64,000 nt of DNA from a bacterium (GCA_905221385.1 CAJNCV010000005.1:50722-114721), one strand, 5' to 3'; positions 1 through 10,147 are shown, counted from the first letter of the stretch. Program-made: numbers and translations. Notes: generated from the letters alone by a model not told the origin.

Positions 1-1
1 A

Positions 2-145
2 GGAACTGATAAGCGTTTTATAAAGTCCTATTCATTGGGTTACCCTCATGATAAAAAAATGAGACTTATTGCGTTTTTATTAAAAAATAGACGATATACT
101 CTTGTATATTATTTGATTAAAATAAAAGAAAGGATAGCGTTTTGA
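2..145 (+). CDS. C-terminal fragment of a polysaccharide-locus gene, probably a glycosyltransferase
   Basis: An open frame enters from the left edge and ends at a TGA at 143-145. It encodes about 47 residues rich in Lys, Arg, Tyr and Leu (ending ...KIKERIAF). Its stop overlaps the TTG start of the flippase gene (TTGA), which is typical of translational coupling inside a polysaccharide operon. Basic, aromatic-rich tails like this are common in GT2-type glycosyltransferases, but no catalytic motif is inside the window, so the function is inferred from context only. Confidence 0.5.
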   Translation, partial: GTDKRFIKSYSLGYPHDKKMRLIAFLLKNRRYTLVYYLIKIKERIAF

Positions 146-1575
146 AAGTTCTAAAAAATTTTATCTATAATTTTTTGTATAAAGTTTTAACTATTATTCT
201 TCCTTTTATTACTGTTCCGTATGTAACGAGAATTTTCAGTCCAAATATTATGGGGAGTTATAACTATACTGCTTCTATTACAACTTATTTCACCATGTTT
301 GGTATGTTGGGGATAGTAACATATGGTAGTAATCAGATTGCAAAAGTAAGTCATAGAGGAAAACAAGAGATTTCTTATACATTTTCTTCAATTTATTACT
401 TTCAATTGTTGACTACGGGAATAGCGACTTTATGCTATCTACTATATATATTGCTATTTCCAGGGCAGTATCAGCAATATTTTTTAGTTCAGATTTTTTC
501 ATTGCTTTCAATTATGCTTGATATTAGCTGGCTCTTTCAAGGTATTGAAGATTTTAAAAATATTGTAATCCGTAATACGTTTGTGAAAATGTTGGGTGTT
601 GTCTGTATCTTCTTATTTATTAAGAGCCCATCGGATATTTATCTCTATATTCTAATGATGAGCCTTTCGTCAATGATTTCACAAGGATTCATGTGGCTTA
701 ATGTAAAAAATTATGTTTCGCTGGTGAAGGTCAGTATACAAGAAGTTTTGTCAAATTTTAGACCTACACTATCCTTCTTTTTGCCTCAAGTTTCCATTAC
801 GATTTATAATACGTTAGATAGAATTATTCTTGGTTCTTTAAGCAGTGTGTTTGACGTTGGAATTTATACACAAGCAGTCAATATCAATTCAATTTTAATT
901 AGCTTAGTTGCTACGCTAAGCGCAGTATTGCTTCCTAGAATGACAAATTTATATGCCCAAGGCAAGCATGAAGAAGTTCAGAGGGTCATGTCATCATCCA
1001 TGCTTTTCAATAGTATCATTACTTTTCCGACAGTATTTGGTATGCTTCTTGTGAGCCAAGAGTTTGTTCATCTTTTTTTAGGCAGACAGTATGCCGAATC
1101 ATATGTTGCAATCAATATTGTGGTCTTTGCCCTGATTCCCATTGCTTTTTCTGAGATTGTTGGAAGGCAGACATTAATTCCTACAGATAATGTCAAACTC
1201 TTTACCGCGTCTGTAATGTCAGGAGCTGTCGTTAGTATTGTCCTTAATATGTTGGCTATACCGCTTTTTGGATATAGAGGAGCAGCAGTGACACTAGTTG
1301 TTGTAGAAACAGTAGTCTGTGTTTTGATGACTTATTTTGCTCGTAAATATTTAGATATTGTAGATTTACTTAAAATAGCAACTAAACCATTAGTTGCTAG
1401 TGTTGTAACGGGTACTCTTGTATATCTATTATTTTCAAGTGTGCTATCTATTTCTAATAATTTGTTAAGTATGTTACTAAAAGTTATTGTTTATTCAATA
1501 GTATATGGTTTTCTATTGCTGTTAACAAAAACAATTAGTCACAAAGAACTCTCTTTGCTACGAAAAAAAAGATAG
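142..1575 (+). CDS. wzx: Wzx-type polysaccharide flippase (MATE/MOP superfamily)
   Basis: This 477-residue protein is almost wholly hydrophobic, with about 12-14 membrane-spanning segments. It starts with the pattern NFLYKVLTIILPFITVPYVTR, typical of the O-antigen/capsule repeat-unit transporters. It would flip lipid-linked oligosaccharide repeat units across the cytoplasmic membrane for polymerisation outside. The start is a TTG at 142 that overlaps the stop of the preceding gene. No ATG fits better, because the hydrophobic N-terminus begins directly at this codon. The gene is very AT-rich compared with the rml genes behind it, as is usual for serotype-specific cps genes. It is followed by about 96 AT-rich bases and then rmlA. 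Family assignment is firm; the exact substrate is unknown. Confidence 0.9.
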   Translation: MKVLKNFIYNFLYKVLTIILPFITVPYVTRIFSPNIMGSYNYTASITTYFTMFGMLGIVTYGSNQIAKVSHRGKQEISYTFSSIYYFQLLTTGIATLCYLLYILLFPGQYQQYFLVQIFSLLSIMLDISWLFQGIEDFKNIVIRNTFVKMLGVVCIFLFIKSPSDIYLYILMMSLSSMISQGFMWLNVKNYVSLVKVSIQEVLSNFRPTLSFFLPQVSITIYNTLDRIILGSLSSVFDVGIYTQAVNINSILISLVATLSAVLLPRMTNLYAQGKHEEVQRVMSSSMLFNSIITFPTVFGMLLVSQEFVHLFLGRQYAESYVAINIVVFALIPIAFSEIVGRQTLIPTDNVKLFTASVMSGAVVSIVLNMLAIPLFGYRGAAVTLVVVETVVCVLMTYFARKYLDIVDLLKIATKPLVASVVTGTLVYLLFSSVLSISNNLLSMLLKVIVYSIVYGFLLLLTKTISHKELSLLRKKR

Positions 1576-1581
1576 TTTTGA

Positions 1582-1596
1582 TATAATTGATATAAT
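1582..1596 (+). promoter_or_regulatory. possible -10 elements ahead of rmlA
   Basis: Two TATAAT hexamers stand 9 bp apart (1582-1587 and 1591-1596) in the gap between wzx and rmlA. No good -35 box lies at the right distance, so this could be an internal cps promoter or just AT-rich sequence. Confidence 0.25.
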
Positions 1597-1671
1597 ATAG
1601 TCTAATGAGAAACTAGACAGAAAATATAATGATGAAATACAAGATTTAACAATATAGAAAGGTTTTCTACT

Positions 1672-2541
1672 ATGAAAGGTATTATTCTTGCAGGTGGTTC
1701 TGGCACACGTTTATATCCATTGACCCGCGCTGCGTCAAAACAGCTCATGCCGGTTTATGACAAACCCATGATTTATTATCCATTGTCAACTCTTATGCTG
1801 GCTGGTATCAAGGATATCTTGATTATTTCCACTCCAACAGATTTGCCTCGTTTTGAGGATCTGCTGGGTGACGGCTCTGAGTTCGGTATCAGGCTTTCTT
1901 ATGCAGAGCAGCCAAGTCCAGACGGACTGGCACAAGCCTTTATTATCGGGGCTAATTTCATTGGAGATGATCGCGTGGCGCTGATTCTAGGGGATAATAT
2001 TTACCATGGACCAGGTCTGAGTAAAATGCTCCAAAATGCTGCTGCTAAGGAAAAAGGAGCAACTGTTTTCGGCTACCATGTCAAGGATCCAGAACGCTTT
2101 GGTGTTGTAGAATTTGATGAAAATATGAATGCTATCTCCATCGAAGAAAAACCGGAACAGCCGCGCTCTAACTATGCAGTAACTGGACTGTATTTCTATG
2201 ATAACGATGTTGTAAAAATTGCCAAGAACATCAAGCCAAGTCCTCGCGGAGAATTGGAAATCACAGATGTTAACAAAGCTTACTTGGATCGTGGTGATTT
2301 GTCTGTTGAGCTTATGGGACGTGGTTTTGCTTGGTTGGATACAGGAACTCACGAAAGCCTTTTAGAAGCCGCTCAATATATCGAAACAGTTCAGCGGATG
2401 CAGAACGTTCAGGTGGCAAATCTGGAAGAAATTGCCTATCGCATGGGTTATATCACTAAAGAGCAAGTGCATGAATTGGCGCAGCCGTTGAAGAAGAATG
2501 AATACGGACAATACTTGCTCCGTTTGATTGGAGAAATTTAG
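1672..2541 (+). CDS. rmlA: glucose-1-phosphate thymidylyltransferase RmlA
   Basis: RmlA makes dTDP-glucose from glucose-1-phosphate and dTTP, the first step of dTDP-L-rhamnose synthesis. The 289-residue protein has the nucleotidyltransferase signature near its N-terminus ([11 protein letters not shown], then [18 protein letters not shown]) and the typical [20 protein letters not shown] stretch near the middle. The length matches the family. The ATG at 1672 is preceded by GAAAGG. The gene ends where rmlC begins, with no spacer, so the two are cotranscribed. The product supplies rhamnose for capsule or wall rhamnopolysaccharide. Codon use is more balanced than in wzx, as expected for a conserved gene at the 3' end of a cps locus. 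Confidence 0.97.
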   Translation: MKGIILAGGSGTRLYPLTRAASKQLMPVYDKPMIYYPLSTLMLAGIKDILIISTPTDLPRFEDLLGDGSEFGIRLSYAEQPSPDGLAQAFIIGANFIGDDRVALILGDNIYHGPGLSKMLQNAAAKEKGATVFGYHVKDPERFGVVEFDENMNAISIEEKPEQPRSNYAVTGLYFYDNDVVKIAKNIKPSPRGELEITDVNKAYLDRGDLSVELMGRGFAWLDTGTHESLLEAAQYIETVQRMQNVQVANLEEIAYRMGYITKEQVHELAQPLKKNEYGQYLLRLIGEI

Positions 2542-3135
2542 ATGACAGATAATTTTTTTGGAAAAACACTTGCAGTGCGTAAGATTGATGCAATTCCAGG
2601 TTTGTTAGAGTTTGACATTCCAGTTCATGGAGACAATCGTGGCTGGTTTAAGGAGAATTTCCAAAAGGAAAAAATGCTACCGCTAGGCTTTCCTGAAAGC
2701 TTCTTTGCAGAAGGAAAACTGCAAAATAATGTCAGCTTTTCTCGTAAAAATGTCCTACGTGGTCTTCATGCTGAACCTTGGGATAAGTATATTTCAGTCG
2801 CAGATGACGGCAAGGTGCTGGGTTCTTGGGTTGACTTGCGTGAAGGTGAGACTTTTGGCAATACCTACCAGACAGTAATTGATGCCAGCAAGGGGATTTT
2901 TGTGCCACGTGGCGTAGCCAACGGCTTCCAAGTCCTTTCTGACACGGTTTCCTATAGCTATCTGGTTAATGACTATTGGGCTTTGGAACTCAAACCGAAG
3001 TATGCCTTTGTCAACTATGCAGACCCTGCTCTAGGCATCCAGTGGGAAAATCTAGAAGCAGCAGAAGTCTCAGAAGCAGACAAGAACCATCCATTACTCA
3101 AGGATGTCAAACCACTAAGAAAAGAAGATTTGTAA
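2542..3135 (+). CDS. rmlC: dTDP-4-dehydrorhamnose 3,5-epimerase RmlC family
   Basis: This 197-residue protein belongs to the cupin-fold RmlC family, which epimerises dTDP-4-keto-6-deoxy-glucose at C3 and C5. Recognisable parts are the substrate-binding HGDNRGWFKE stretch, the catalytic-region motif NVLRGLHAEPWDKY with its His, and FVPRGVANGFQVLSD. It is the longer streptococcal form, often called cpsM or rfbC. It starts at the base after the rmlA stop. It is normally followed by rmlB; here a 182-codon membrane-protein gene is inserted between them, starting 2 bases after the rmlC stop. Confidence 0.95.
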   Translation: MTDNFFGKTLAVRKIDAIPGLLEFDIPVHGDNRGWFKENFQKEKMLPLGFPESFFAEGKLQNNVSFSRKNVLRGLHAEPWDKYISVADDGKVLGSWVDLREGETFGNTYQTVIDASKGIFVPRGVANGFQVLSDTVSYSYLVNDYWALELKPKYAFVNYADPALGIQWENLEAAEVSEADKNHPLLKDVKPLRKEDL

Positions 3136-3136
3136 T

Positions 3137-3685
3137 ATGCTTGGTGGTGAATTTTTAAATAAGAGAGAAAACAAGAAATGGATGTTGAATTTACTTTTAT
3201 CAGTAACATTGCTCTCTTTAAACCAAGTATTCTCATTATTGAGTAAGAATACCTATGAAGTTTCAGTATTGGAAATTTTTAAAATTTCTAGTACATCTGC
3301 TATTATAATGTTTATGGGACTCTTTACCAGTGAAGAGAACTTTGACATATGGATTGGTGGAATTAAGAGTTGGTCTAGATTAAGGAAAATAATTTGGCTT
3401 GTTGCACTAATAACTTTATCTTTATTAAACTACTTTATTTTTGATAAATTCTTAGTACCAAGTCTTAATACCGTTGATTTATTTATCTATGAATCAGGTT
3501 TGTTACGTAATGCATATATTCTACTATTAAATATCCCTCAATATTTAATGTTATTATGGAATGGATTGATTTTGTGGATTGAAATAGCTTCATCTTCATT
3601 ATTTATATCCTTACCTATTAACTTTATTATTGCTTTTTCCTATGACTGGATTGAGAAAAACTTCCTTAATATTGATAATGACTGA
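3137..3685 (+). CDS. unrecognised small membrane protein between rmlC and rmlB
   Basis: I do not recognise this 182-residue protein. It has three or four hydrophobic segments (about residues 19-35, 55-65, 90-110 and 135-170), a Lys/Arg-rich N-terminus and an acidic end. The ATG at 3137 lies 2 bases after the rmlC stop. The ribosome-binding site is weak (AGAAAGAAGA inside the rmlC end), and a start at one of the downstream ATGs near 3178 is possible. The gene is much more AT-rich than rmlC and rmlB on either side, which suggests insertion into a conserved rml cluster. From context it may act in polysaccharide assembly, but nothing in the sequence proves that. Confidence 0.65.
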   Translation: MLGGEFLNKRENKKWMLNLLLSVTLLSLNQVFSLLSKNTYEVSVLEIFKISSTSAIIMFMGLFTSEENFDIWIGGIKSWSRLRKIIWLVALITLSLLNYFIFDKFLVPSLNTVDLFIYESGLLRNAYILLLNIPQYLMLLWNGLILWIEIASSSLFISLPINFIIAFSYDWIEKNFLNIDND

Positions 3686-3689
3686 CTGA

Positions 3690-4793
<1,104 letters not shown>

Positions 4794-4802
4794 TTAGATA
4801 CT

Positions 4803-4836
4803 AAAAAGCAAGAGAACTCAAGGTCCCTTGCTTTTT
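4803..4836. terminator. bidirectional terminator between rmlB and rmlD
   Basis: A perfect 10-bp stem (AAAAAGCAAG at 4803-4812 with CTTGCTTTTT at 4827-4836) encloses a 14-base loop. It carries A/T runs on both sides, so it can end rmlB transcripts from the left and rmlD transcripts from the right. Confidence 0.9.
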
Positions 4837-4853
4837 ATGTATGTAGTAATCTT

Positions 4854-5708
4854 TTATTTTCTTACTTCTTGTTTATAAAACTCTTTAAGGGCATCCTGCC
4901 AGGTTGGAATGACGAAACCTGTAGCCTTCGCTTTGGCCAAACTCATGGTTGAGTTGAGGGGACGTTTAGCCTTAGCAGGGAACTTGCTGGAGTCTACTGG
5001 TACTACTTCAACATCACTGTCCTTAAGAATTTCAACAGCAAAGTCATACCAAGTGGTGTCTTCAGTTGAGTCATTTGATAAGTGGTAGTAGCCAAATTCT
5101 TTTTGATTTTCAGTCAAGTAGGTCATGAACTCAGCCAAGGTACGTGTCCAGGTTGGGCGACCGTGTTGGTCGTTAACTACAGTGAGAATTTTATGGGTTT
5201 TGGCTAGATTTTGCATGGTAAAGACAAAGTTTTTGCCATAATTTCCAAAGACCCAAGCGGTGCGGATGATGTAATGCTGTGACGTAAGGTTTTCAACAAG
5301 TTCCTCACCCATTCGTTTGGTACGTCCGTACTCTGTCTGCGGATCAGGTAGGTCATCGACTTCCCACTCTTGTCCGATAGGTTTCTTTCCATCAAAGACA
5401 TAGTCTGTCGAGATATAGACCAGAGTAGCTCTGTATCTCTCAGAGGCCTTGGCTACATTTTCAGTTCCAGTTACGTTTATGGCAAAATTCAGTTCTTTTC
5501 CCTCATCTTCTGCTGCATCAACAGCAGTATAAGCTGCACAATGATAGACCAGAGTTGGTTTAACCTCGGCAAAGACTTTCTCAACCGTTTCAGCATTAGT
5601 GATATCCATTTCGGCCACATCCACTGCAACATAGTCCACCTTTCGTTCATCTAGTAAATAACGCAGTTCGGTACCGAGTTGACCATTTGCACCTGTAATT
5701 AATATCAT
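4854..5708 (-). CDS. rmlD: dTDP-4-dehydrorhamnose reductase RmlD
   Basis: RmlD reduces dTDP-4-keto-rhamnose to dTDP-L-rhamnose with NAD(P)H, the last step of the pathway. The 284-residue protein starts with the dinucleotide-binding motif GANGQLGTEL. It has the STDYVFDG stretch and the catalytic YGRTK pair, then the family's TWTRTLAEF region. A good Shine-Dalgarno AAGGAG lies just ahead of the ATG at 5708. The gene faces rmlACB and lies downstream of pbp1A on the same strand as pbp1A. It sits beyond the pbp1A terminator and has a likely promoter of its own. In pneumococcal rhamnose loci, as I remember them, rmlD follows rmlB in the same direction, so this inverted position is unusual. Confidence 0.96.
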   Translation of the reverse strand: MILITGANGQLGTELRYLLDERKVDYVAVDVAEMDITNAETVEKVFAEVKPTLVYHCAAYTAVDAAEDEGKELNFAINVTGTENVAKASERYRATLVYISTDYVFDGKKPIGQEWEVDDLPDPQTEYGRTKRMGEELVENLTSQHYIIRTAWVFGNYGKNFVFTMQNLAKTHKILTVVNDQHGRPTWTRTLAEFMTYLTENQKEFGYYHLSNDSTEDTTWYDFAVEILKDSDVEVVPVDSSKFPAKAKRPLNSTMSLAKAKATGFVIPTWQDALKEFYKQEVRK

Positions 5709-5737
5709 TATCTTCTCCTTAACTTTTCTTCTATCTA

Positions 5738-5746
5738 ATCATAGCA
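5738..5746 (-). promoter_or_regulatory. possible extended -10 promoter of rmlD
   Basis: Read on the minus strand the sequence is TGCTATGAT, an extended -10 element about 30 bases ahead of the rmlD start. No convincing -35 box was found. It lies between the pbp1A terminator and rmlD, where a separate promoter would be needed. Confidence 0.35.
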
Positions 5747-5884
5747 AAAAAATGATAAAAAATCTTCTATTTAGTCAATATTTTAAATGATAAATTGCAA
5801 CAAAATAATATAGGTAAGTTGAGTACTAATCCTCTCTAATAGGTTTACCGTTACACTATGTAACCACCGAGCGCCAATAGCTAA

Positions 5885-5915
5885 AACCTCCTGAGATTTT
5901 ATTTCTCAGGAGGTT
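5885..5915 (-). terminator. terminator after pbp1A
   Basis: A perfect 12-bp inverted repeat (AACCTCCTGAGA at 5885-5896, TCTCAGGAGGTT at 5904-5915) with a 7-base loop starts 10 bases past the pbp1A stop. On the minus strand it is followed by a short T run. Confidence 0.85.
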
Positions 5916-5925
5916 AATTTTGTTA

Positions 5926-8079
5926 TTATGGCTGTCCTGTTTGAGGAGCCTGGTTTTGTTGATTTGGATTTGTATTTTGTTGAGGTGAACTTGGTTGCTG
6001 ACTGTTCCCCGTATTTGGGCTTGTATTTGGAGTAGTAGTTTGAGATGTGCTTCCAGAAGTTGAAGTTGAGGTTTCAGGTATAGAACGCTGCTGGGTAGAT
6101 GGATTTGTCCATGTAGAGCGTGTTCCATTTTTAAAGATGAAGTCTCCACTTCTATAGAGACCTTCAGGCATGGTCCAGTCACCAGGATGGTTATCTTCAG
6201 AAAGATAAGTCATCATTGAACGGTAGACCTTAGCCGCAACATAGAAACCGTCACCAACGATTGGAGTGAGGCGGTTAGAATAACCAGTCCAGACAGCCAT
6301 CGAGTATTTACGCGTATAGCCAACAAACATTTCGTCTGGAGCTACATAACCAGAGTTCTTAATGTATTTTTCAATCTCGTCATCTGTATAGTTTGATGTA
6401 CCAGTCTTACCAGCTTGTGGTAGCCATGATAGGTAGGCACCACGACCAGTTCCATAGGTTAGGACTGTTTTCATCATTTCCGTCATCATGTAGGCAGTAG
6501 TTTCTTTCATTGCCCGAGTACCAGGATCGGAGAATACTTTCAAGCTACCATCACTAAAGACGACCTTATTAACATACATCGGTTTATGGTAGATACCGCC
6601 ATTAGCAAAAGCAGCATAAGCAGCAGCCATTTTTTCACTGCTAGCTCCGTATTGCTTATGAGATTCGACTGTATTACTTGAGATAGCATTGGCATAAACC
6701 ATGCTAGGGTAATCAATTCCTAGACCATTTAGGAAAGTCTTGGCACGATCTAATCCCACCTTATCAAGTGTTTCTACAGCTGGCACATTCCGTGATTGCT
6801 GTAGAGCATATTGGAGTGTAATACTTCCAAAGTAACTCTTATCCCAGTTGTAGACAGGGGTGTTGGTTCCGGGATAATTGTATGGAACATCGTGGACAAT
6901 CGCAGCAGTTGAGTCATAAATGCCATACTCTAAAGCAGGAGCATAGTCTGTGATTGGCTTCATGGTAGATCCCCAGTCACGGTTGGTTTCTACCGCTTGA
7001 TTGATTCCGAAGGAAACATTGCTTGATTGGTGACGGGCACCTAATTGAGCGATGACTTTCCCGTTTGTCACATCTACGATAGTTGAAGCTACCTGCAATT
7101 CATCGTCTGGATAGTTGACATACTCGTCAGTATTGTAGATATCCCAGAGACGTTGTTGAACTTTAGGATCAACATTAGTATAAACTTCCATTCCCGTTGT
7201 CAAAAGGTTATAGCCTGTTTCTTGTTCGACTTGATCGATTACCTCTTTGAGATAATTGTCCATATACGGAGGATAGCTATTGGCAGATTTCAAGCTTTGA
7301 AGTCCGTCTGTAATCGGAGTATTAATCGCTTTTTCGTATTGCTCAGCTGTAATGTAGCCTTGCCCTTTCATCTCAGAGAGAACTAGATTTCTACGCTCTT
7401 GTGCTGCTTCTGGATGGGAGTACGGATCATATTGATTTGGAGCCTGAGGCATTCCGGCTAGAAGGGCCAATTGTGGCAAACTTAAATCTTTGAGGTCTTT
7501 GCCATAGTAATTTTGAGCAGCTGTCTGCATTCCGTAGTTACCATTTGACATGTAGACCTTATTGATGTAGTAAGTTAGAATCTCTTGTTTGGTTGCTTTT
7601 TGTTCTAGCTGAATGGCCAACCAAGCTTCCTGAGCCTTACGAGAAAGGGTCTGATCAGAAGTTGATGTAGAGAAATAGGTTAATTTAATCAACTGCTGTG
7701 TCAGGGTTGAAGCACCTTGAAGGCCACCGCCACCACGAAGATTTCGTAAGGAAGCACCGAGGATACGAATAGTATCTACTCCACGGTGATTAAAGAAACG
7801 ATGATCCTCAATTGAGACGATGGCATTGACCAACTCAGTTGGAATCTCATTTGCTTGTGCATTGACACGATGTTCTGATCCAAGGTCGGCAATAAGCTCG
7901 TCATTGCTGTCATAAATCTTACTAGAAGTCGTTGCGACTAGCTTGCTTTCAGATAGGGCTGGAGCCTTGCTCACATAGTAGAGAAAGAGGCCTCCGCCTA
8001 GCATAATAGCTGCGATAAATAAGGTCAAAAGGCAGATACTGACATACTTAGCTATTCGCAGGAAAGTTTGTTTGTTCAT
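5926..8079 (-). CDS. pbp1A: class A penicillin-binding protein 1A
   Basis: This 717-residue bifunctional enzyme polymerises glycan strands and cross-links stem peptides outside the membrane. It has an N-terminal membrane anchor (about residues 14-36), a GT51 domain with [10 protein letters not shown] (catalytic Glu91) and GASTLTQQL, and a transpeptidase domain with STMK (Ser371), SRN (429-431) and KTG (558-560). A long Ser/Thr/Gln/Asn/Pro-rich tail follows from about residue 665. Ser371 equals pneumococcal Ser370 because of one extra residue in the GT domain. The STMK box is wild-type, but residues 575-578 read NSGY where susceptible pneumococci have TSQF. The start ATG overlaps the recU stop (ATGA), so the pair is a coupled operon. 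A strong terminator follows. Confidence 0.97.
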   Translation of the reverse strand: MNKQTFLRIAKYVSICLLTLFIAAIMLGGGLFLYYVSKAPALSESKLVATTSSKIYDSNDELIADLGSEHRVNAQANEIPTELVNAIVSIEDHRFFNHRGVDTIRILGASLRNLRGGGGLQGASTLTQQLIKLTYFSTSTSDQTLSRKAQEAWLAIQLEQKATKQEILTYYINKVYMSNGNYGMQTAAQNYYGKDLKDLSLPQLALLAGMPQAPNQYDPYSHPEAAQERRNLVLSEMKGQGYITAEQYEKAINTPITDGLQSLKSANSYPPYMDNYLKEVIDQVEQETGYNLLTTGMEVYTNVDPKVQQRLWDIYNTDEYVNYPDDELQVASTIVDVTNGKVIAQLGARHQSSNVSFGINQAVETNRDWGSTMKPITDYAPALEYGIYDSTAAIVHDVPYNYPGTNTPVYNWDKSYFGSITLQYALQQSRNVPAVETLDKVGLDRAKTFLNGLGIDYPSMVYANAISSNTVESHKQYGASSEKMAAAYAAFANGGIYHKPMYVNKVVFSDGSLKVFSDPGTRAMKETTAYMMTEMMKTVLTYGTGRGAYLSWLPQAGKTGTSNYTDDEIEKYIKNSGYVAPDEMFVGYTRKYSMAVWTGYSNRLTPIVGDGFYVAAKVYRSMMTYLSEDNHPGDWTMPEGLYRSGDFIFKNGTRSTWTNPSTQQRSIPETSTSTSGSTSQTTTPNTSPNTGNSQQPSSPQQNTNPNQQNQAPQTGQP

Positions 8080-8672
8080 CTTGTTTTACCACCTAGTAAA
8101 TGTTCTTTGATAACGTCGAGATAGGGAATTTGAGGAAAAGCACCAGGCTCAATCTTATATCCATTTTCTCGAATATATCCAAGTGGCATTGACTTTTGTC
8201 CTCTATCTTGATGATAGAAACGAATCAAATCAATAGCCGGCAATAAGTAGGTTTCTTGCTGAGAAGAAAAGTGAAGGAGGACAAAACAGATTCCTTGCTG
8301 GGCAAGGACTTGTTCCATATGCTGAATCTGATGAGGATGAAAATTCTTCATTGGAATTGCATATTTTTGTCTGGTTTCCTTGGCTTCAAAGTCGATGTAG
8401 TATCCATCATAAACTCCTGAATAGTCTGTGGTTGAGGCCTGTCTAAAGTAGGCTTCAACAATCTTGGCACGACTTCGTTGGGGATAATCAACACGTACGA
8501 TTTGGATGGGTGTCGGTTTCTTGTGGATAACAGCCAGCCCATGCGACAAATAGTAGTCGTTAGTAGCATTGATCATCTTTTCAAAAGACATTCCCCGATT
8601 TGCGAAATTTTTTGTTTGTGACAAGGGAGTCTGTCTTTTTTGCGATGAAATTTTATGTGGATAGTTGACCAT
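8076..8672 (-). CDS. recU: Holliday-junction resolvase RecU
   Basis: RecU cleaves and helps resolve Holliday junctions during recombination and chromosome segregation in Firmicutes. The 198-residue protein shows the family's [11 protein letters not shown]-terminal region and the nuclease core around [16 protein letters not shown], where the Asp, Glu and Lys metal-binding and catalytic residues lie, followed by FHPHQIQHM. The ATG at 8672 is preceded by AAGGAG. It is the first gene of the conserved recU-pbp1A operon, with a 4-base overlap at its end. Its promoter shares the 65-bp gap with the divergent YpsA-like gene. Confidence 0.95.
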   Translation of the reverse strand: MVNYPHKISSQKRQTPLSQTKNFANRGMSFEKMINATNDYYLSHGLAVIHKKPTPIQIVRVDYPQRSRAKIVEAYFRQASTTDYSGVYDGYYIDFEAKETRQKYAIPMKNFHPHQIQHMEQVLAQQGICFVLLHFSSQQETYLLPAIDLIRFYHQDRGQKSMPLGYIRENGYKIEPGAFPQIPYLDVIKEHLLGGKTR

Positions 8673-8704
8673 AATTCTCCTTATTGGTACAATAACATCA
8701 CTCT

Positions 8705-8710
8705 ATTATA
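8705..8710 (-). promoter_or_regulatory. -10 box of the recU-pbp1A operon
   Basis: On the minus strand this reads TATAAT within GATATAATAGAG, about 33 bases ahead of the recU start. The -35 region is not clear. The same short gap must hold the start signals of the divergent gene at 8738. Confidence 0.5.
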
Positions 8711-8737
8711 TCATAAAATTACAAAGAAAGGTTAAAA

Positions 8738-9265
8738 ATGGCAACGGTTTTAGTTTTGGGCTATTCCGCCTTTGATCTGGGCTTATTTAATGATAAGGAT
8801 ATCCGCATTGGAATCATTAAAACAGCCATTCGAAGAGACCTAGAACGTCTAGCAGAGGAAGGGCTGAATTGGCTCGTTTTTACGGGAACTTTGGGCTTTG
8901 AATACTGGGTACTTCAAGTAGCTCAGGACATGAAGGCGGACTATGGATTTCAGTTAGCAACGATTTTTGATTTTGAAACTCATGGCAGTAATTGGAATGA
9001 AGCCAATCAGGTCAAATTAAGTGAATTTAAACAAGTTGATTTCGTTAAATATGCCTATCCACACTATGAACATAAGGGGCAACTGCGTGATTATCAGAAA
9101 TTTTTACTGGAAAATACGGATGGGTGCTATCTCTTTTATGACGAAGAAAAGGAAAGCAAGTTAGGCTATTTTTACCAAATGATGAAAAATCAAGAGAACT
9201 ATGTTACAAGAAGATTAACGTTTGAGGACCTGAATGAATTGGTAGAAAATTTTCCCGAAAATTGA
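8738..9265 (+). CDS. DUF1273 (YpsA-like, SLOG superfamily) protein
   Basis: This 175-residue protein belongs to the DUF1273/YpsA family, with its N-terminal [12 protein letters not shown] stretch and the mid-region [14 protein letters not shown]. The family has a Rossmann-like SLOG fold thought to bind a nucleotide-type ligand, and YpsA affects division in some Firmicutes. Its place next to gpsB and recU-pbp1A is conserved in streptococci and fits a link to division. It has a Shine-Dalgarno AAGAAAGG ahead of the ATG at 8738 and is transcribed away from recU. A separate promoter for gpsB follows it. The biochemical function is not known. Confidence 0.85.
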   Translation: MATVLVLGYSAFDLGLFNDKDIRIGIIKTAIRRDLERLAEEGLNWLVFTGTLGFEYWVLQVAQDMKADYGFQLATIFDFETHGSNWNEANQVKLSEFKQVDFVKYAYPHYEHKGQLRDYQKFLLENTDGCYLFYDEEKESKLGYFYQMMKNQENYVTRRLTFEDLNELVENFPEN

Positions 9266-9275
9266 GGCTTTGACC

Positions 9276-9303
9276 TTGATTTTTGTTTGTTTTTTTATAT
9301 AAT
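9276..9303 (+). promoter_or_regulatory. promoter of gpsB
   Basis: TTGATT (9276-9281) and TATAAT (9298-9303) are separated by 16 bp, about 30 bases ahead of the gpsB start. A TTGACC at 9270-9275 is a less well-spaced alternative -35. Confidence 0.6.
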
Positions 9304-9332
9304 AATACTAGCAACTGATAATGGAGATAGAG

Positions 9333-9659
9333 ATGGCAAGTATTATTTTTTCAGCGAAAGACATTTTTGAACAGGACTTTGGACGTGAAGTTCGTGGGTA
9401 TAGTAAGGCAGAGGTGGACGAGTTCTTGGACGATGTGATTAAGGACTATGAAACCTATGCGGCTTTGGTTAAATCTCTTCGTCAGGAGATTGCTGATTTG
9501 AAGGAGGAGTTGTCTCATAAATCACAGGCAACGCCGACTCAGCCAGATTCTATCGAAATGGCGAGCACTACCTCGATGACAAATTTTGATATCTTGAAAC
9601 GCTTAAATCGTCTCGAAAAAGAAGTCTTTGGCAAGCAAATTTTAGACAATCAAGATTGA
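9333..9659 (+). CDS. gpsB: cell-division regulator GpsB
   Basis: GpsB is a DivIVA-like cytoplasmic adaptor that coordinates septal and peripheral wall synthesis with class A PBPs, MreC and StkP. The 108-residue product has the DivIVA-type N-terminal membrane-binding domain ([20 protein letters not shown] then [10 protein letters not shown]), a coiled coil over about residues 30-65, a variable linker and a conserved C-terminal domain ending [11 protein letters not shown]. The ATG at 9333 is chosen over one at 9321 because GGAGAT stands 6 bases ahead of it and the product then matches the family length. The pbp1A operon, a known functional partner, lies 0.7 kb away. Confidence 0.96.
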   Translation: MASIIFSAKDIFEQDFGREVRGYSKAEVDEFLDDVIKDYETYAALVKSLRQEIADLKEELSHKSQATPTQPDSIEMASTTSMTNFDILKRLNRLEKEVFGKQILDNQD

Positions 9660-9677
9660 TAATTGAGTGACTGATGT

Positions 9678-10072
9678 GTGCAATTTTTGGATAATCGCGT
9701 GAAGAGAATCTCTTTTCATGAGGAAAGTCCATGCTAGCACAGGCTGTGATGCCTGTAGTGTTTGTGCTAGGCGAATCCATAAGCCTAGGGACGAGAAATC
9801 GTTACGGCAGTCGAAATGGCTAAGTCTTAGGATAGGTCAGAATAGGCTTGAAAGTGCCACAGTGACGGAGTCTTTCTGGAAACAGAGAGAGTGGAACGCG
9901 GTAAACCCCTCAAGCTAGCAACCCAAATTTTGGTCGGGGCATGGAGTGCACGGAAACGAACGTAGTACTCTGACTGCTATCAGTTATAGGCTGTTAGCGG
10001 TAGACAGATGATTATCGAAGGAAGTGGTCCTAGTCACTTCTGGAACAAAACATGGCTTATAGAAAATTGCAT
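9678..10072 (+). ncRNA. rnpB: RNase P RNA (bacterial type B)
   Basis: This is the catalytic RNA of RNase P, which matures tRNA 5' ends. The conserved GAGGAAAGTCCATGCTAGCA block lies at about 9719, and the conserved 3' block with ACAGATGATTATCGAAG near 10005. The ends pair as helix P1: TGCAATTTT at 9679-9687 with AAAATTGCA at 10063-10071. The length of about 395 nt and the low-GC sequence fit the Bacillus-type (B) class. Its place between gpsB and the methyltransferase gene is conserved in pneumococcus. Ends are approximate by a few bases. Confidence 0.95.
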
Positions 10073-10078
10073 ATAGGT

Positions 10079-10112
10079 TGGGGCTGAGAAATCTTTCTCA
10101 ACCTCATTTTTT
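10079..10112 (+). terminator. terminator after rnpB
   Basis: GGCTGAGAAA pairs with TTTCTCAACC (one mismatch), and a run of six T's follows just after the RNase P RNA. Confidence 0.7.
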
Positions 10113-10147
10113 AAAGTGAACAAGAGAAAGGTCTTGCAAGACTAGAA

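Noticed and set aside
5856..6182. 108-codon Leu/Gln/Ile-rich frame on the minus strand
   Set aside because: It is an out-of-frame reading of the low-complexity C-terminal tail of PBP1A and runs through its terminator.
9718..9918. 66-codon open frame on the plus strand
   Set aside because: It lies wholly inside the RNase P RNA, whose conserved blocks explain the sequence.
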